From Neonectria sp. B-13 (lineage: Eukaryota; Ascomycota; Sordariomycetes; Hypocreales; Nectriaceae), in the NCBI GenBank assembly GCA_002682825.1, contig NOKP01000002.1, positions 1,369,132 through 1,433,131 on the forward strand: a stretch of DNA of 64,000 nucleotides. Direction: 5' to 3'. Below are positions 19,094 through 31,075 of the stretch, piece by piece. The position numbers were made by a program, and so were the translations under genes. How positions within the stretch are numbered: the first letter of the stretch is position 1; every line of letters starts with the position of its first letter. Below the pieces are notes generated by a model. That model was not told the DNA's origin. It saw nothing but the letters and a program-made list of their open reading frames with translations, and ran no database searches.

Positions 19094-20798
19094 CGTCTCG
19101 TCGCTTCGGACGAGCTTGTAAGGCATGGTTCCCATCTCATCACACTCCTTCGTTTAGTTCAAGAAAAGCCCTGTTCCCTGGGAGCCGTTCCGGGAGAACG
19201 CAACCCCTAGAGGACGAGGAAACAGCTTTCGGTGGTCTTTCGACTTGCTAGAACATTCTCTTCAAACTTTTTGTTTTTGACAGAGCACTCGTTGAGCAGT
19301 GTTTGACAGCACAACCAAACGTTTTTGGTTGTTTGGAAGTTGGAGAAATACCTTGTCTAATTGGTTAGCTACACAAGAATGCTTCCTTCGCTCGAAATAA
19401 TTCAGACACATCCCGAGAGTTGTTGGAATTCAAGCTGTATGGCTTGGCGAACAGGAGCGGGAGCAGCTCCCTTCTCGGGGTCCCGGGAGGAATAAGACTA
19501 GCTGTACATGAAGTCTGGTACATCTTGTCAGGTCCAAGGGTTAGGAAAGATTGGAAGGGTAGGAGTCGTCTTTTTCAGTGTCATTTCTCGGCATTCCTCA
19601 ACGCATCCCGCTTTAAATAATCTTAGCGAATATATGAACTTTCAAAACCTGCTTTCGTGAGCTTTAAGGATGCTTACAAATTTCGATTGAGCATTTCTAG
19701 AGACTAACCAGGGAGCAGGTATAATTCTAAGCACAGCATTATTCGAGGAATTAATTCTTCACCAGAGTTCATTAAAAGTCGGTAAAAGTCCAGTCAACTC
19801 CCAGTGGTGACAACTGTTGGTGCCAGTTTCAGGACCTCAGTGCTAACATTGGGTGCAAGTTGAATGGAGTGATGATGAAAACTTCATGATTGAGTGTCAA
19901 GTTTTACCTCCCAAGACATTCGGAATCCGCCCAAACCAACTAGTATTGCAGCAATTAGTATCTCGGCTTCATCACGCCATCTAATAGCTTGAAAAGAGGC
20001 ACAAGCGAGTTACGAAACTTCAGTTTCCTGCTTCAACCAGATTCGTTGATGTCTTATGCCGGTTTTGAGGCACACCCCAACTTCTAGCACGGAAGTTTGT
20101 GGACTTTGAGTTGACTAATCCATGTGGTATCAAGCCTTGTAATTTCCAATCCCTTGAGCTTTCAAAGGCTGGCCTGCCTCCAACCTTCGCGAAATCTGAA
20201 AGTTGTATAAGGCTAACATGCATTTGCCTATCTATTTCATATCAAGATGTTTGAATGTTGAACAACAAACACTAAAAACAGCTTAATATAATGCTGTGTA
20301 AGTTATAAAGACAGTACATGTGATATTTAAAACGGAATCTCGATGTTATCAAGGTCGTACAGGTCCCATAACACATAACAAGTCTTTTATTTCTGCCGAG
20401 AGATAAACATTTAGTATAAGAGCTATTATCTCGCCTTATACCTTAACCCTCAGGCCTTAGCCCTTACTCTCCCTCACTCTCAATCCTTAACACTCAACAA
20501 TTAACTAGTAAGCTTTTAGTCTTAGGTTATCATATTACAAAAGACTTTATTCCCCAAGCTTTCTTTATAAAGAAATGGAAAGCTTGTGAGGGCGGCCTCT
20601 GTTCACTATTTCCACAATCAGTTGACCTTGTAGGCTTCTCATCCTGATGGACCGTTGCATGTCTTGGTTCTAGTGTCATCAATTGAATGGTAATTAAATA
20701 GAAGTCTAGTAAATGTGCCACGGGTGCCTTGTTTGCTCACTTTCCCCAACAAAATAAACTCAATAGATCACGAAATGTTGCCTTAGGTAGGGCCTTGT
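19094..20798. other. AT-rich gene desert of about 1.7 kb
   Basis: No frame longer than about 67 codons is present, and base composition drops well below neighbouring genes in GC. It could be a mutated transposon relic, but I found no terminal repeats, tRNA-primer site or transposase motif. Confidence 0.5.
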
Positions 20799-22238
20799 TC
20801 AATGGATGTTTGATCGGGTCATGTTCCAACCAGGCTCATGCTCGGTCGTTCCATCATCGCTATCATCTAGCAACTGTTTACCGCGTTTGCTTGCCATCCA
20901 GATCTTGAATGACGTGACAAGACCCGGCATATCTGAGTTGGGGCCTGTCATGATTCTCCCCGGATGTATGACGTTGAAAGCACAGAGAGCCAACAGCATC
21001 GGAACTGCCTCCAAGACGTAAAAGTAGACCTCTTTGTTGGTCAGGGGATTATCTTGGCCCAGACCTCCCGAGAACTCAATCAAGCGATACACGATGCGGA
21101 CCGTGATCATGGCGAGAGAGAAATAGAGCGTGCAGAGGAGCATTCCCCAGGATGACCTGATGAAGCTCGTGGATGTTTTGTTTTGCCGATCGAGTCGCAG
21201 CATGAGTCGTTGAAACCCGATACACAAGCCCACAAAGATCAAGATGAAGAATTCCTGCAAGCCAATACCGCCCATGTAGATATGGACTGCGTGAAGCTGC
21301 TCATCAGGAGGAGCTGCAGGACCTGCAATGCTCCCGCCGACGAGCTGTATGGCAAATGACACTATATCGAGCCCGACGAACAGGAAGGCCAAAGTTACAG
21401 CCGGAATTCTGTAGACGGATCGGGAGGGAATGAAGAAGTAGACCATTCGGCCGAGCGTCATGTATGCGAAGGCATTCACCCCTGGGGACGGTTAGGCCTG
21501 ATGTTACGTAATCTCGATCGGGGGACTTACAGATCGGTGCCAGCAAGATAAAGATCTGAAAGACGAGATATATCCCGAAACTCTGTGGGTTCTTAATACT
21601 AGCTGCTCGGAATATGAAAGCGCATGTCTCCCAGAGACTCGCCATGATAATGACCCAGCACCATGTCTGTACACGAACGGAATTAGAAACGATATCTTAT
21701 GCGTGTGAAGGCACATGGTGAATTTGGGCGTGTCAGCCGGTCCCTTTGACCCTTTACCTCATATACTGTGACTTGACCACCTGGTTGTAACATCATAAGG
21801 AATGGCAGACGTACATACCTTTTTGTATTTTGCGGCCTGCCAAACGTGCACGGCAGTGATGGCGGCGAACAGCCCGGCAAAGAGCAAGGCAGCGGCGAAG
21901 CTGGGGTAGTATTTCCAGATGGCGTTGCATGTGCCCGGCGGCAGAAAGCCGTTCTCGTCTGGCTCGAGGGTCTGGACGCAGGTCGGCAGGGCAAGGGTGA
22001 CGGTCTGGGCCGGGATGGTTACATGACTTTCTGTGACGCCGTCGATGACGATGAGCTTGGTGGTGATGAAGTATCCGGTTGGTATCGCCGTGGTTTTGGC
22101 CTCTTGCGCTGCGGTGGGCTGTCGTTCAGAGAGATCGACTGTCGGTGCAGGAGCGTATGTTGTGGAGGGGATCACGACAGCTAAGCCTGCAGAGGCGAAG
22201 AGGAGCTGGAGGAGCAACGTTGAGGGATTGAGACGCAT
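20799..22238 (-). CDS. RTA1-like seven-transmembrane protein (lipid-translocating exporter family)
   Basis: Three exons, 22238-21819, 21666-21531 and 21481-20799, join in frame to about 412 residues. A signal peptide (MRLNPSTLLLQLLFASAGL) is followed by an extracellular segment of about 85 residues, then the RTA1 domain: TM1 near residues 115-137, a junction that reads LLAPIWVNAFAYMTLGRM across intron 2, and a terminal CAFNVIHPGRIM, both typical of the family. RTA1/RSB1 proteins of yeast confer resistance to toxic lipids, sterol inhibitors or sphingoid bases at the plasma membrane. The substrate here is unknown. It is transcribed in the same direction as the Zn2Cys6 factor and flavoprotein downstream in the window. 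Confidence 0.92.
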
Positions 22239-22640
22239 CTTGAAGGATTGAATCGGTAGAATGAAACGGAATGGAATGAGAAGTAATGCAAATCTCAATG
22301 AAAAGGCGATCGAAGCCGTAGTTTATATCCTTCAACCCGCCCGAATCTCACTGTTGCATTCTTCCATCTCGCAACTCCCTGCTTCACTAACAAGTCCGAG
22401 GTGACACGCATGCGAGGCTCAGGCATTTCACAGTCCGAGCCGGCCAGTCAGGTCCGCGGGGCCCCATAAATACCATCATCTCAGCCCTACAACTTGGCAA
22501 CTCCCCTGTGAGTTGCAGCAGCGCTTAATTCCCCTGACGCGGGATCTAATTAATCTCATCGTCGGAAACGCCCCAGTCTTGCGGCTGTACAGCCCGTCTC
22601 TATTCTTAACTCGTTCGTTTGCATTTTGCCGACGTGTCGG
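22239..22640. promoter_or_regulatory. Promoter region of the RTA1-like gene
   Basis: Intergenic. GTTTATATCC at 22321 (minus-strand reading GGATATAAAC) is a possible TATA element about 80 bases before the start at 22238. Confidence 0.4.
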
Positions 22641-24288
22641 TTATGAATGTACTGTCATCCATTCGCGCTGCGACTCTATGCCACCACCCCCGGCGCTCAG
22701 ACGAAGGATGCACAAGCATCTCCGTTGCATCGCCACGCCGTCCTCACTAATAATTTCATGTGGCTCTTCCATGAAATACCCCAGGATGCGGTCTTCTTCG
22801 GGTGGCAGTTCTGTATCTTCAGCGTGGCCTTCTATCGCATCGGGCGTGAGCTCAATGCCGTGTTCCATCTCAATTGATCGCTTTCCGATGTTGTACATGG
22901 TGACTGAATCCCAGAGGGATTCTCGCGGGCGCGAGAGCGCCTTCATCAACGACAAGGCGGCCACTCGGAGGTGTAGGTAGCGACATTTAACGACTACAAA
23001 ATGCAAAAGAGGGCCGAATCCCATGTCAAACATAAATTTCATTGTCGTCTTTGTCGGGCTTTGGGCCAAGGCGCAGCGAGCCATATCCACCATGCTCTCA
23101 AATTCCGCCTTGGCCTCATCGTAGATCATCTCTCCCTTGGTGAGGCAGCATCGCACCCAGACTTTACTCACGAGCCACCGAATTTTGAGCGCGAGGGTTG
23201 CGGGGTTCTTGTGAGCATTCGACGACCGCGTGGCTTGGAATTTGGCAAATGACTCCCCCCAATCTACAATTGCTGCTCCAAGACAATCTTGTTCAACTAG
23301 CATCGACTCCCACTGGCCGTCTTCTAGCGCAGTTGCGACATGGAACTTGGCGGATGGGGTTCCAAAGTCTTCAAGCGCCGCCCCAAGATGGCATTGCTCA
23401 TCTAGCATGGGCCTGGACGGGTCGTCCTCTGTCGCGGGTTCAACCTCGATATCTGAGCTCATGCGAACGAGGCGTACCGCACGGGCGTCAAGGATATCGA
23501 GAGCGTGCTGTGCCTCAATGATGCTCTGGAAGATCTCCGTTGCTTTGGGAGCGTGGTTCGTTAAGAGGGGAAAGTCGGCGATGGTGCCGCCAAAAAATAG
23601 AGGAAAGATGCTCATATGGCAAAACACAGCGGCGAGCTTGGAGCTCCCCGGAGCTGCGCTGAGCACCCGGACGCCATGTCGCGTGTGGTTGATGGCGGCC
23701 TTCTGGTCGCCGCGGAGGAATTCGATGCAGATGAACAAAATGCAGACGACCAGGACACTGTCGATGTCTTTAACCTGAGACGTGACTACTCGTTTAATTG
23801 CTTGGTTATAATGGCGGATCGCAAATGGATTGTCGATGGTTCGGCAGGTCGTAGCTGAAAAGTCCTCGAAAAAGGAGCTGATGGCCAACACGGCGTGACG
23901 CGCTGCCGGCTCGTGATGCGTCGCTTGAGCGACGAGATGAGTCCAGAAGGATGTATCGAACGGGCCCGAGAGAACGGGAGCCACGACTTGGTGGAAGAAT
24001 GCGAGGCTTCGCAGCTCCATGACATCACACGTCGGGGTCATTCGCAGCTGGGGACGCAACAGGACATCCCAAGACAACGAGCCGGTCGGGGGCGCTCGGT
24101 AGCCGTCGCAGGTCCGGCCTGTTTTCTTGCATCGCAGACACTGCGGCCAAGTCTCGTCGCATTTGACTTTCCTAACTCTTTGCGCGTGTTAGTCCAGCGA
24201 ACGCGGGCCAAGATGAAGGCTGGGTTCGTCTCACGTACTTGCAGGTAGCGCAGCCGGTCCGGACCTTCGTGGAGCCTGTGCGAGCCAT
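22641..24288 (-). CDS. Zn(II)2Cys6 transcription factor with fungal-specific regulatory domain
   Basis: Exon 1 is 24288-24239, then a 61-nt intron with a CTAAC branch site, and exon 2 is 24177-22641, giving about 528 residues. Across the junction the protein reads CATCKVRKVKCD, then CLRCKKTGRTC, a complete C-X2-C-X6-C..C-X2-C-X6-C binuclear cluster at residues 13-40. The intron falls right after the second cysteine, a common position in this family. The remainder is the helical fungal-specific domain (for example AARHAVLAISSFFEDF and a region with EFLRGDQKAAINH). Such factors bind CGG-type elements and often regulate adjacent genes. The neighbours on the same strand are an RTA1-like protein and an FAD monooxygenase. 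Confidence 0.92.
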
Positions 24289-24776
24289 TGCCGCGGCGAG
24301 ACTCTCTGTTGATCTGCTGGCAGGGTGCAGTCATTGAGAGAGTGAAAAGACGTGAGTTGCGAGGTCCAGGGCAGAAGCTGATCAACGGCTTTCCCCATGT
24401 TTGAAGATGGAGGCTGAGCTGTCTGGGGCTGTACCGAAAGCTCCGAGCTCGTGGCTCCGGGCTCCGTGCGCCAGAAGCGGGGCTGTGGGGCAAGTCCGAG
24501 CTGGCGAATCTCCGGACATTGTGCATGGTGGTTACGGGGTATTTATTGCGACGAGCAGGGATCTAGAAGATTGCGGGACGCTTGTAACGTCATGCACATG
24601 GCGTCGTTCTGATAAGGCATTCTTAGAACTTATTCAAACACTGGTCGACTCAGCCTTGCATCCCTCGGAATATACTCCAGAGTCATAGTCAACACAGCAA
24701 GAAGCATGCAATCTCGAGTGGTGTAAGTCCCAAAGAACCGTTTCATTTCTCACGAGTTGCCATCTAGTGTCGTCCA
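24289..24776. promoter_or_regulatory. Upstream region of the Zn2Cys6 factor
   Basis: About 490 bases lie between the flavoprotein stop and the regulator start, both genes being on the minus strand. No distinct element was recognised. Confidence 0.35.
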
Positions 24777-26477
24777 TTACTCAAACGCCAGCGTGCTGTA
24801 CATGTTTCCATGACCCGAGAGATACCCCGCCAGTCCATTCGCGGTCCCATCATCATGGCCATCCTCATCCCCCAGTGATCCGGGACGAGGCAGCAGATCC
24901 TCAATCGCCCACGCGATCCTCTCGGCTCCTACCTTGGCGCCTCCCAGGTTCGGCGCCGCAGGACCGAGCTGCAGCGCCGCCATCCTGCCCATCATGAACA
25001 GCGGCACGTCGCTGTTCCACATTAGGTCCTCGTTGATGCACGGGAACCCTCCGCGGCCCTCGATCGGGTACTTCTCCAGCATCGTCCGCAGGTACGGCAG
25101 CGACGAGAAGTCCGTCTGGATACCTGTCGCGAAGTAGATGTAGTCCATGGTGGGGAGGCCCTCGATCGGCGGGTTCGTCTGCACCGTCCACATTCCTTTC
25201 CCGCCTGTGTCGTCGAACTTGGCATCTACTAGGCTGGTCTCCGTGTGCAGCTCCAGCTTCTTGGTCGCGAGGTGCTTCTTTAATCGCTTGTGGAAGAGAG
25301 GTGTGATGCTGCCCCCGCCCCGCGCGGCCTTGATCATCTCGAGTCTCTCGTCATCCGAGTCCGCCGTCCAGAACCGGGCCTGCTCTGCGTTCTTGTACTT
25401 ACCCATCCACTCCAGGTCGACGTCAAAGTGCTTGATCCGCAGCGGCCCTCTCATGACGTGCCACACCTTGGTGACGCCTCGCCGAATCGCCAGGTCGGAC
25501 AGTTGCGCCGACGTGAGACCCCCGCCGACGACGAGGACGTTGGTTGCGCGGCGGGCCTTGATCCTCTCCAGAACGATGGGGTCCGGGAAGCGCTCGATGT
25601 GCATGCTGTGGCACGCCTGCGGCATCGACTCTGCGGGAGGCATCGACGGGATCCGGGGGATCTTGGCCACATTGGCCGGACCGACCGCCAGCACCACGGT
25701 TCGGGCGTATCGCCGCACCTGGTTGGACGTGACGGTGAAGAGTTTCTCGTCTTCGATGGAGACGCCCTTGACGACGCCGTAGTCGATGTGCTCCACGGAC
25801 TCCTTGCGGATGAACTCGGAGCCCAGATTGTACCGGTCCGCGACCTTTTCACAGTGGTCGCAGAACAGGGCCGTCGAGGGGGTGTAGTAGTCGTTTCGCT
25901 CTCTCAGATTGATGGTGATGCGGGCTTCCTGCCTTCAAGCCGGTGTTAGCTCCAAGGCTCTATGGGTAGTTTGCAAGCGGACAACTCACTTTCCGCCACA
26001 GGCACGATTCCCCGTCTTCTTCTTGGCGTGCTTGCTGAGTTCCTTCCCAACACAGTTTCGAATCTCAACCAACTCGTCCTCGCGCTCGTTCGAGTAGGCA
26101 TGTGAGAGGAGCGCGTCTCGGTCCCGAGGATCAACATGCCACAGCATCGGACTTCGCAGGTGCGAGATGTCGTACATCTTGAACAGCTTGTTCCAACGGC
26201 CCATCCAGCTCCCCTCGGTGGCGTCCAGGACCATCATCTTGTACTCGGGCCGGGCCGTCCATCCGTTGGATATCTTGCCGCTTTTGACATGCTTGAGTGT
26301 TACCCGCTTGCCGTACTTGCCTATCCAATGATACCTGCGGTGTTCCTCGTCTGTGAAGAGTGCGGCGGGGGTGTGCTCGCGGAGACGAGCGGCGATAGAC
26401 AGACCGCATGGGCCAGCTCCAACGATGAGGCAATCATAGATGTCTTCCTCCTCGTGAATCCCTTTTCTTTCCGTCAT
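24777..26477 (-). CDS. FAD/NAD(P)-dependent monooxygenase-like flavoprotein
   Basis: Exons 26477-25990 and 25932-24777 join in frame (acceptor TTGAAG) to about 547 residues. The FAD Rossmann motif GAGPCGLS lies near residue 22, a second nucleotide-binding motif VVGGGLTSAQ near 295, and FATGIQTD matches the ATG-type motif of flavin N-hydroxylating and Baeyer-Villiger-like monooxygenases. The overall plan resembles L-ornithine N5-oxygenase-like and related fungal FAD proteins, but it is not diagnostic of a substrate. No signal peptide or membrane anchor is seen, so it is probably cytosolic. Its position beside a Zn2Cys6 factor and an RTA1-type exporter suggests a small detoxification or metabolite-modification set. 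That context is inference. Confidence 0.85.
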
Positions 26478-27974
26478 GTTCAGGGATGGGCGAGTGTGCC
26501 AAATTATATCTTGCAACAAAGTAGACGACGGTAATTACAGGCACAGGTAGAACACCTCTTATAAATAGTTTTGGCTGTCATCCTCGGCCTCCGTGATGCC
26601 TCTCTGTTATTTGGCACATTCAACACAGTGCATTGCGAATATGGAGATGAGAACCTCTGCGGTTACCCCAGTCTGCTTCGTTCGGAGCTATGATTGACCA
26701 TTGAGTTGCGGCTCCTCAACCGCTACCCTGATGGACATCGTCATCATGGGCCATCAAGGTGCTTTGGGGTTTCAGGGTCCACCAGCTGCTCATGATATCC
26801 TCAAATAGTAGATGGGTTCGATATTGAGGGCTTCTGATGGCTCTTAGCGCTGGGGTTTCGTCATCTGACGATAATGTTGGTGCTCTGGTGGTGGAGTTGT
26901 AATGTTTGAGTGTTGAGTGAAGGAGTGCACTACGCAGACTTTTCATTCATCTCAGTCTTTGCCATGTGGTCGAGCTCTCTAAGAAGCTTTACTGTGGTAT
27001 GGCTCTTGAACAAATCGCGCGTTCAGCGAGTCCTCAACTCTCCTGTTGGATCTTGTTCTTTATCCGACCGACAGGTGGAAACGTGGCCTGCGTAGCTGCC
27101 TCACATTGCTGGCATTTGTTTGTTGCGCAATACGTTATCTCGCTTTGATGAAGCCAAATGGCCATGTGATTGCAGTGCCTGCTGCTCGTACGTCGGCATA
27201 GCTGATCTGTGGCAGGTTGGAATGTCAGTCGACAACTCACATGAACAGGGCGAAGTCTCTACAACCGAGACAAACGCGTAGATCATTATTTGGGAAGTTT
27301 TCAACGAAGGGGAAAGCATGCTTGTAGGTGGATTGGCAGTAATCAGACCCTCATATGTTCGGCCTCTATGCCCATCACTTTGTACCATTCGCTCTCGTTC
27401 AATACCTTGCTTGACCGTCTTGGCCGCATTCGAAAATGGCGTCATTTAGTATCACAGCAAACCCCAAAAGGCTTCACCGTATGGTGTGCTCAATCTCAGA
27501 TCAAGGTATCCCAGTGTAGCCAATGTTAGACTGCATCGTCTTGCAGCAAACCTTTCCGATTTCGCTGGAATGATAAAGAAGGACAGCTAGTTGGCCAAGC
27601 ACCACCTTTGCTGGCCTCATACCTTATGAGCTAGCCCCCGGATTCGGAGACTGGGGAACATGTCAAGAGGAGTTGGATCCTAGGATCTGCAAGGCAACAG
27701 CCAAACACCGCCCTTTTTCGGCAATGAAGGTGCTTTTGCTCCGGTAGAGTAGCTGTGAGACAGCTGCTTGGGATCACGATCTGCCCAAGCCTCGTGGGTG
27801 ATGTCATCGGTTTGACGTCACCGGCTTCGAACCTAAGGTAAGGAGGGGGACATGTAGAGGAGTACAACCACCGCCGATAACGTCAAATACGCCGCTCTTG
27901 TTAAGAAGGTTCAAAGGGGCGGGATAGGAAAAGGTCAATCACCCCAAGCCATCATCAACTTTACAATCACAAAA
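26478..27974. other. Gene-free stretch of about 1.5 kb
   Basis: Only short unrelated frames were found. The 3' part (27900-27974) is presumably the promoter of the small protein at 27975. Confidence 0.55.
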
Positions 27975-28364
27975 ATGTCAGCTGCACGATCCATCATCAC
28001 GGCGCGCTCCGCCGCACGCATCGCCCGCGCCCGCCCTGGCCTATACACGGCCAGTCTGCGACGCCTGCACCAAGAACAGGGAAGCGGAAAAGACAACGCC
28101 GACGCAAATGTGATTGATGGCCTCGCTGCAGGCGGCGCCAAGGGCCGCACGGGCGGGGAAGAGCCGCTCAGCAGCTCCTCCAAGCACGCGCCGCCGCAGC
28201 CCAAGATCACCAACCAGAGCGTCCCCGGCGACATCCAGACCGCCAAGATGACCGAGGAGCAGAAGCGCGAGGTCGAGGAACACAACAAGCATTTTGCCGA
28301 GAAGCACGACCACGCGTCTGATGCACCCAACGACAAGGTGGACAAGAAGTTTTGGAGCCGTTAG
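27975..28364 (+). CDS. Small mitochondrial-type hypothetical protein, 129 aa
   Basis: A single exon. The first about 30 residues are rich in Arg, Ala and Ser with almost no acids (MSAARSIITARSAARIARAR), a typical mitochondrial presequence. The mature part is hydrophilic and ends EKHDHASDAPNDKVDKKFWSR. The middle carries charged helix-forming sequence (MTEEQKREVEEHNKHF). The length and composition resemble a conserved but unnamed ascomycete mitochondrial protein; I cannot assign a function. There is no transmembrane segment. Confidence 0.75.
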   Translation: MSAARSIITARSAARIARARPGLYTASLRRLHQEQGSGKDNADANVIDGLAAGGAKGRTGGEEPLSSSSKHAPPQPKITNQSVPGDIQTAKMTEEQKREVEEHNKHFAEKHDHASDAPNDKVDKKFWSR

Positions 28365-29240
28365 TTAACGTCCTCGAAGGTGCGGAGTAAGGGAGCGGTG
28401 CTGCAAGGCGGCCAGCAATAAATTGACGACATAGGTTGATGAGCGACGAAATTGTTAGGTACAGGAGTACGAATAGGGCGGGATTGTCTTGGACCGCAGG
28501 GCGGAAGGCCACCGCCCTTGTGTGATAGCTGCAGTGAGCAGAGCAGAAAGTTGTACTTTGCCACAGATACATGTGAAAATGGCACGGTCTTTTGTGCTGT
28601 CCTTTTGTCGCCCACCCTATGACACAACTACGGAAGCCAACAAAAGTTCACCCACAACAATGTGTAGGCGGAGCATGGTGAGTCGACCACGCCCTAGACA
28701 ACAAGGGCGGCTCCTTGTAGCAGTGTCGCGTGTATGAGCGAGACAATGTGCTTTTGGCGCTCCACGCCTGTATCTGGAGTCTACATCACAAGGTTCCAGC
28801 TCCGTCCACACCTCCGATCGCGTCTGAGCCTGTAATCTCGTACCTGGATTGGGCCGCGGGCGCAATTGTGGCTGCTACCTAAGGTGTCTTCCGTTTTAAC
28901 ACAAGAGTAAGGCTGAGCCAATGCGCCGTGGTCGCGTGCCAGCATGAGGCATTCCGGGATAGTATCGTCATTCGTAAGAGAACTGTTCCTCGGTCAAGAG
29001 GTTCACCAATCAGCCTCATGGAAGGCTACGATCAAAAGGCCGCCATCAACAGGGCGGAGAGAATGGCCCAGCACAGGCCAGCCTGATCATTTGAGCCTCA
29101 GCATCTTGGACCGATAATCTGTGTGGGTATATATATGTTGTTCGTGCTGCTCAGCCTTCGAACCAGACAACGCCAACAGCTCTAATCCATCTCTAAGAGC
29201 CACGAGGAACTGCACCAAAGGATTTCCCACTCATTGCACC
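28365..29240. other. Intergenic region with a TATA element
   Basis: No gene is recognised. GGTATATATATG at about 29127-29138 lies about 105 bases before the ATG at 29241 and is a plausible TATA box. Confidence 0.45.
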
Positions 29241-29471
29241 ATGGCGGACCCTCGTCACATCCAAGTCCCCCGCGAAGCCCTCAAGGGTGCCTTCCAACAT
29301 CGGTCTGAGAAATATCCTGACCGGCTCAATGCATGGCTGGTCGAAGATCGAGACAAGATGCCCTGGCACGGTCTCTCCTCCGTAGCTCCCTTGTCCCCAA
29401 CGCAGGTGGCAGCTTCGGGGCATTCCCGCACCGAGTCCAGCGCAACCGCGCACCGGGGAAGCGCAAAATGA
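29241..29471 (+). CDS. Small hypothetical protein, 76 aa
   Basis: ATG in a good context (CACCATGG) opens MADPRHIQVPREALKGAFQH, followed by a charged segment (RSEKYPDRLNAWLVEDRDK) and a Ser/Thr/Ala-rich end. A TATA element lies about 105 bases upstream. A good 64-nt GT-AG intron candidate (GTGAGACAAG to ACGATAG) lies just past the stop, and an alternative frame across it reads NEQPKKKQSK, so the real 3' end may differ. No domain is recognised. Confidence 0.45.
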   Translation: MADPRHIQVPREALKGAFQHRSEKYPDRLNAWLVEDRDKMPWHGLSSVAPLSPTQVAASGHSRTESSATAHRGSAK

Positions 29472-29966
29472 ACAACCCAAGAAGAAGCAATCGAAAGGTG
29501 AGACAAGACCATGGCCAAAGCCAAGACATTAATGCTAAATTTCTGACCCCACCAACGATAGGCTTGAAACATTTTCCCTTCACGGGTGTGTGTATGCTCC
29601 AAGTGGGTGGTGATAAGACGTGGGTCTAGTAACTCGTTACCTGGAGCGCTTGGGATCTGTGTATAACGGTGGTCAGTCTCGTGGAGGTGAACAGTGTTGT
29701 AACATCAATGTAGTGGTTGGGATAGTGTCAGGAAAACTCTTAAAAGAAATCATGCAAGGTATGTAGTTCCTTGTCAAATACAATCTAGCGTGAGGTAGGT
29801 TCATCATGCAAGGGTGTGTTGGGAAAAGAGAAAATTTGCGTTACGTACCAGTAGTGAATGTGGATGCTCAAATGTGGATGTCCAGCGTAGGTAGATGTGA
29901 GTGAACGAGCCAGATAGCTCGGGCTCTGCAGAGATTTCGAAATGGGACCCCCCGTTTGAAATACGT
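29472..29966. other. 3' intergenic region
   Basis: No supported coding sequence between the small protein at 29241 and the stop of SVP26. Confidence 0.45.
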
Positions 29967-30647
29967 TCAAGGTCCGCTGCTCCCAGAAGCACCAGCGATC
30001 TGTCCGATTGCACCGCGGATCTGATCCACGACTGCCTTGATCATGCCTTGAGGCTTGTTCTTGCCATCGAGCCCACGGGACGGCTCAGTGCCGATTGTCG
30101 GGAGGACATTGTCCCCTGCAGATAGACTGACGAACAATGCGAAGGGAACGAGCCATACGCAAAGTCCAAAGTACGACGCAATCATGGTGAAGCTCGGCGC
30201 GTCAACACGGTCGTAGTACGACGACCTCTGGTGGGCTTGCGTTTGCGTGTGAGAAAAGTGGCGGAACCAAACGTAGTGGTTGACGAGAACCAGGACTGAC
30301 AGAGTTAGCAGATTCCTTGTCTCGGAATGGCACGAGGACATACCGCATGAGAGAATGAACAAAGGGTCCGACAGCTTCACGTAGGGGAAGCGTCTCATGT
30401 TCCCCAAGTAGACAACATGCGAGGCAATGCCCAGCAGAGTAGCCCAGAAGGGAAACCCATCGACGAGCCAAAGTGCTGCCTGAATGACGATGATAGCGTA
30501 GATCAGGCGCGCCAGAAAGCGCTTGGCGATGACACTGTGCTCCTCGACGAGCTCCGACAGGTAATAGAGGCCGGAGGCAATGGCCAGCGTCAGGAAGCAG
30601 AAGCCGATGAGGGCGCCGGCATAACCGACGAGAGGAAGAATCCACAT
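29967..30647 (-). CDS. SVP26: Svp26/TEX261-family ER-Golgi membrane protein
   Basis: Start at 30647 gives MWILPLVGYAGALIGFCFLT, the conserved beginning of the Svp26/TEX261 family. Exons 30647-30344 and 30295-29967 encode about 210 residues with four hydrophobic spans, followed by a soluble Gly/Ser-rich tail. The 48-nt intron (GTATGT, CTAAC, CAG) is a multiple of three with no stop, so an unspliced message would also be translatable with 16 extra residues. In yeast Svp26 is a COPII cargo adaptor that exports mannosyltransferases such as Ktr3 and other type II membrane proteins from the ER. The yeast protein is 228 residues, close to this length. An ATG at 30833 upstream is in frame but adds a non-conserved extension. 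Confidence 0.93.
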   Translation of the reverse strand: MWILPLVGYAGALIGFCFLTLAIASGLYYLSELVEEHSVIAKRFLARLIYAIIVIQAALWLVDGFPFWATLLGIASHVVYLGNMRRFPYVKLSDPLFILSCGMSSCHSETRNLLTLSVLVLVNHYVWFRHFSHTQTQAHQRSSYYDRVDAPSFTMIASYFGLCVWLVPFALFVSLSAGDNVLPTIGTEPSRGLDGKNKPQGMIKAVVDQIRGAIGQIAGASGSSGP

Positions 30648-31075
30648 GGTAGAGTTTGAGGTCGTAGTTGCAGTTGCAGAGAATCGCAATCGCTGGGGGG
30701 GAATGGTTTTCACATTGCGAAGAGAAGTTTGTTTGGAAGGGAGAAAGGTCAAAGCTGACTGATATTTCAGTCGCGCAAAGGACACGTTCAGGGATGGACC
30801 CGCGCTTGCCAATCGCGTGTGGCCCAATTTCAAGCCGGTGCCTGCTTATTCCGTTCCGCCGCCAGTTGCCCGCACGGGTTGGTCCGCAATAGCTTATCGA
30901 TAACGGCGCCGCCCACTCCGCTTCACGAAAAAGTCGGAATCTTTGCTTGAGGAACCAAAACCGACGACGAAAGACGACATCTGCGAGTAGAACAGGGCTT
31001 TACTACGATCCCAACAGTCACAGACCATACGAATAGAGAAGAATTTATTGACGAATTTTCCCCGAGAAATCAACC
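30648..31075. promoter_or_regulatory. Bidirectional promoter SVP26 / BUD23
   Basis: 428 bases separate two divergent housekeeping genes, so both promoters must be here. No TATA element was seen on either side. Confidence 0.6.

Noticed and set aside
19094..20798. Possible transposon in the AT-rich desert
   Set aside because: No terminal repeats, target-site duplication, primer-binding site or transposase/reverse transcriptase motif could be identified by eye.
27801..27845. TTCGAACC word resembling a tRNA B box
   Set aside because: No acceptor, D-arm or terminator could be placed around it.
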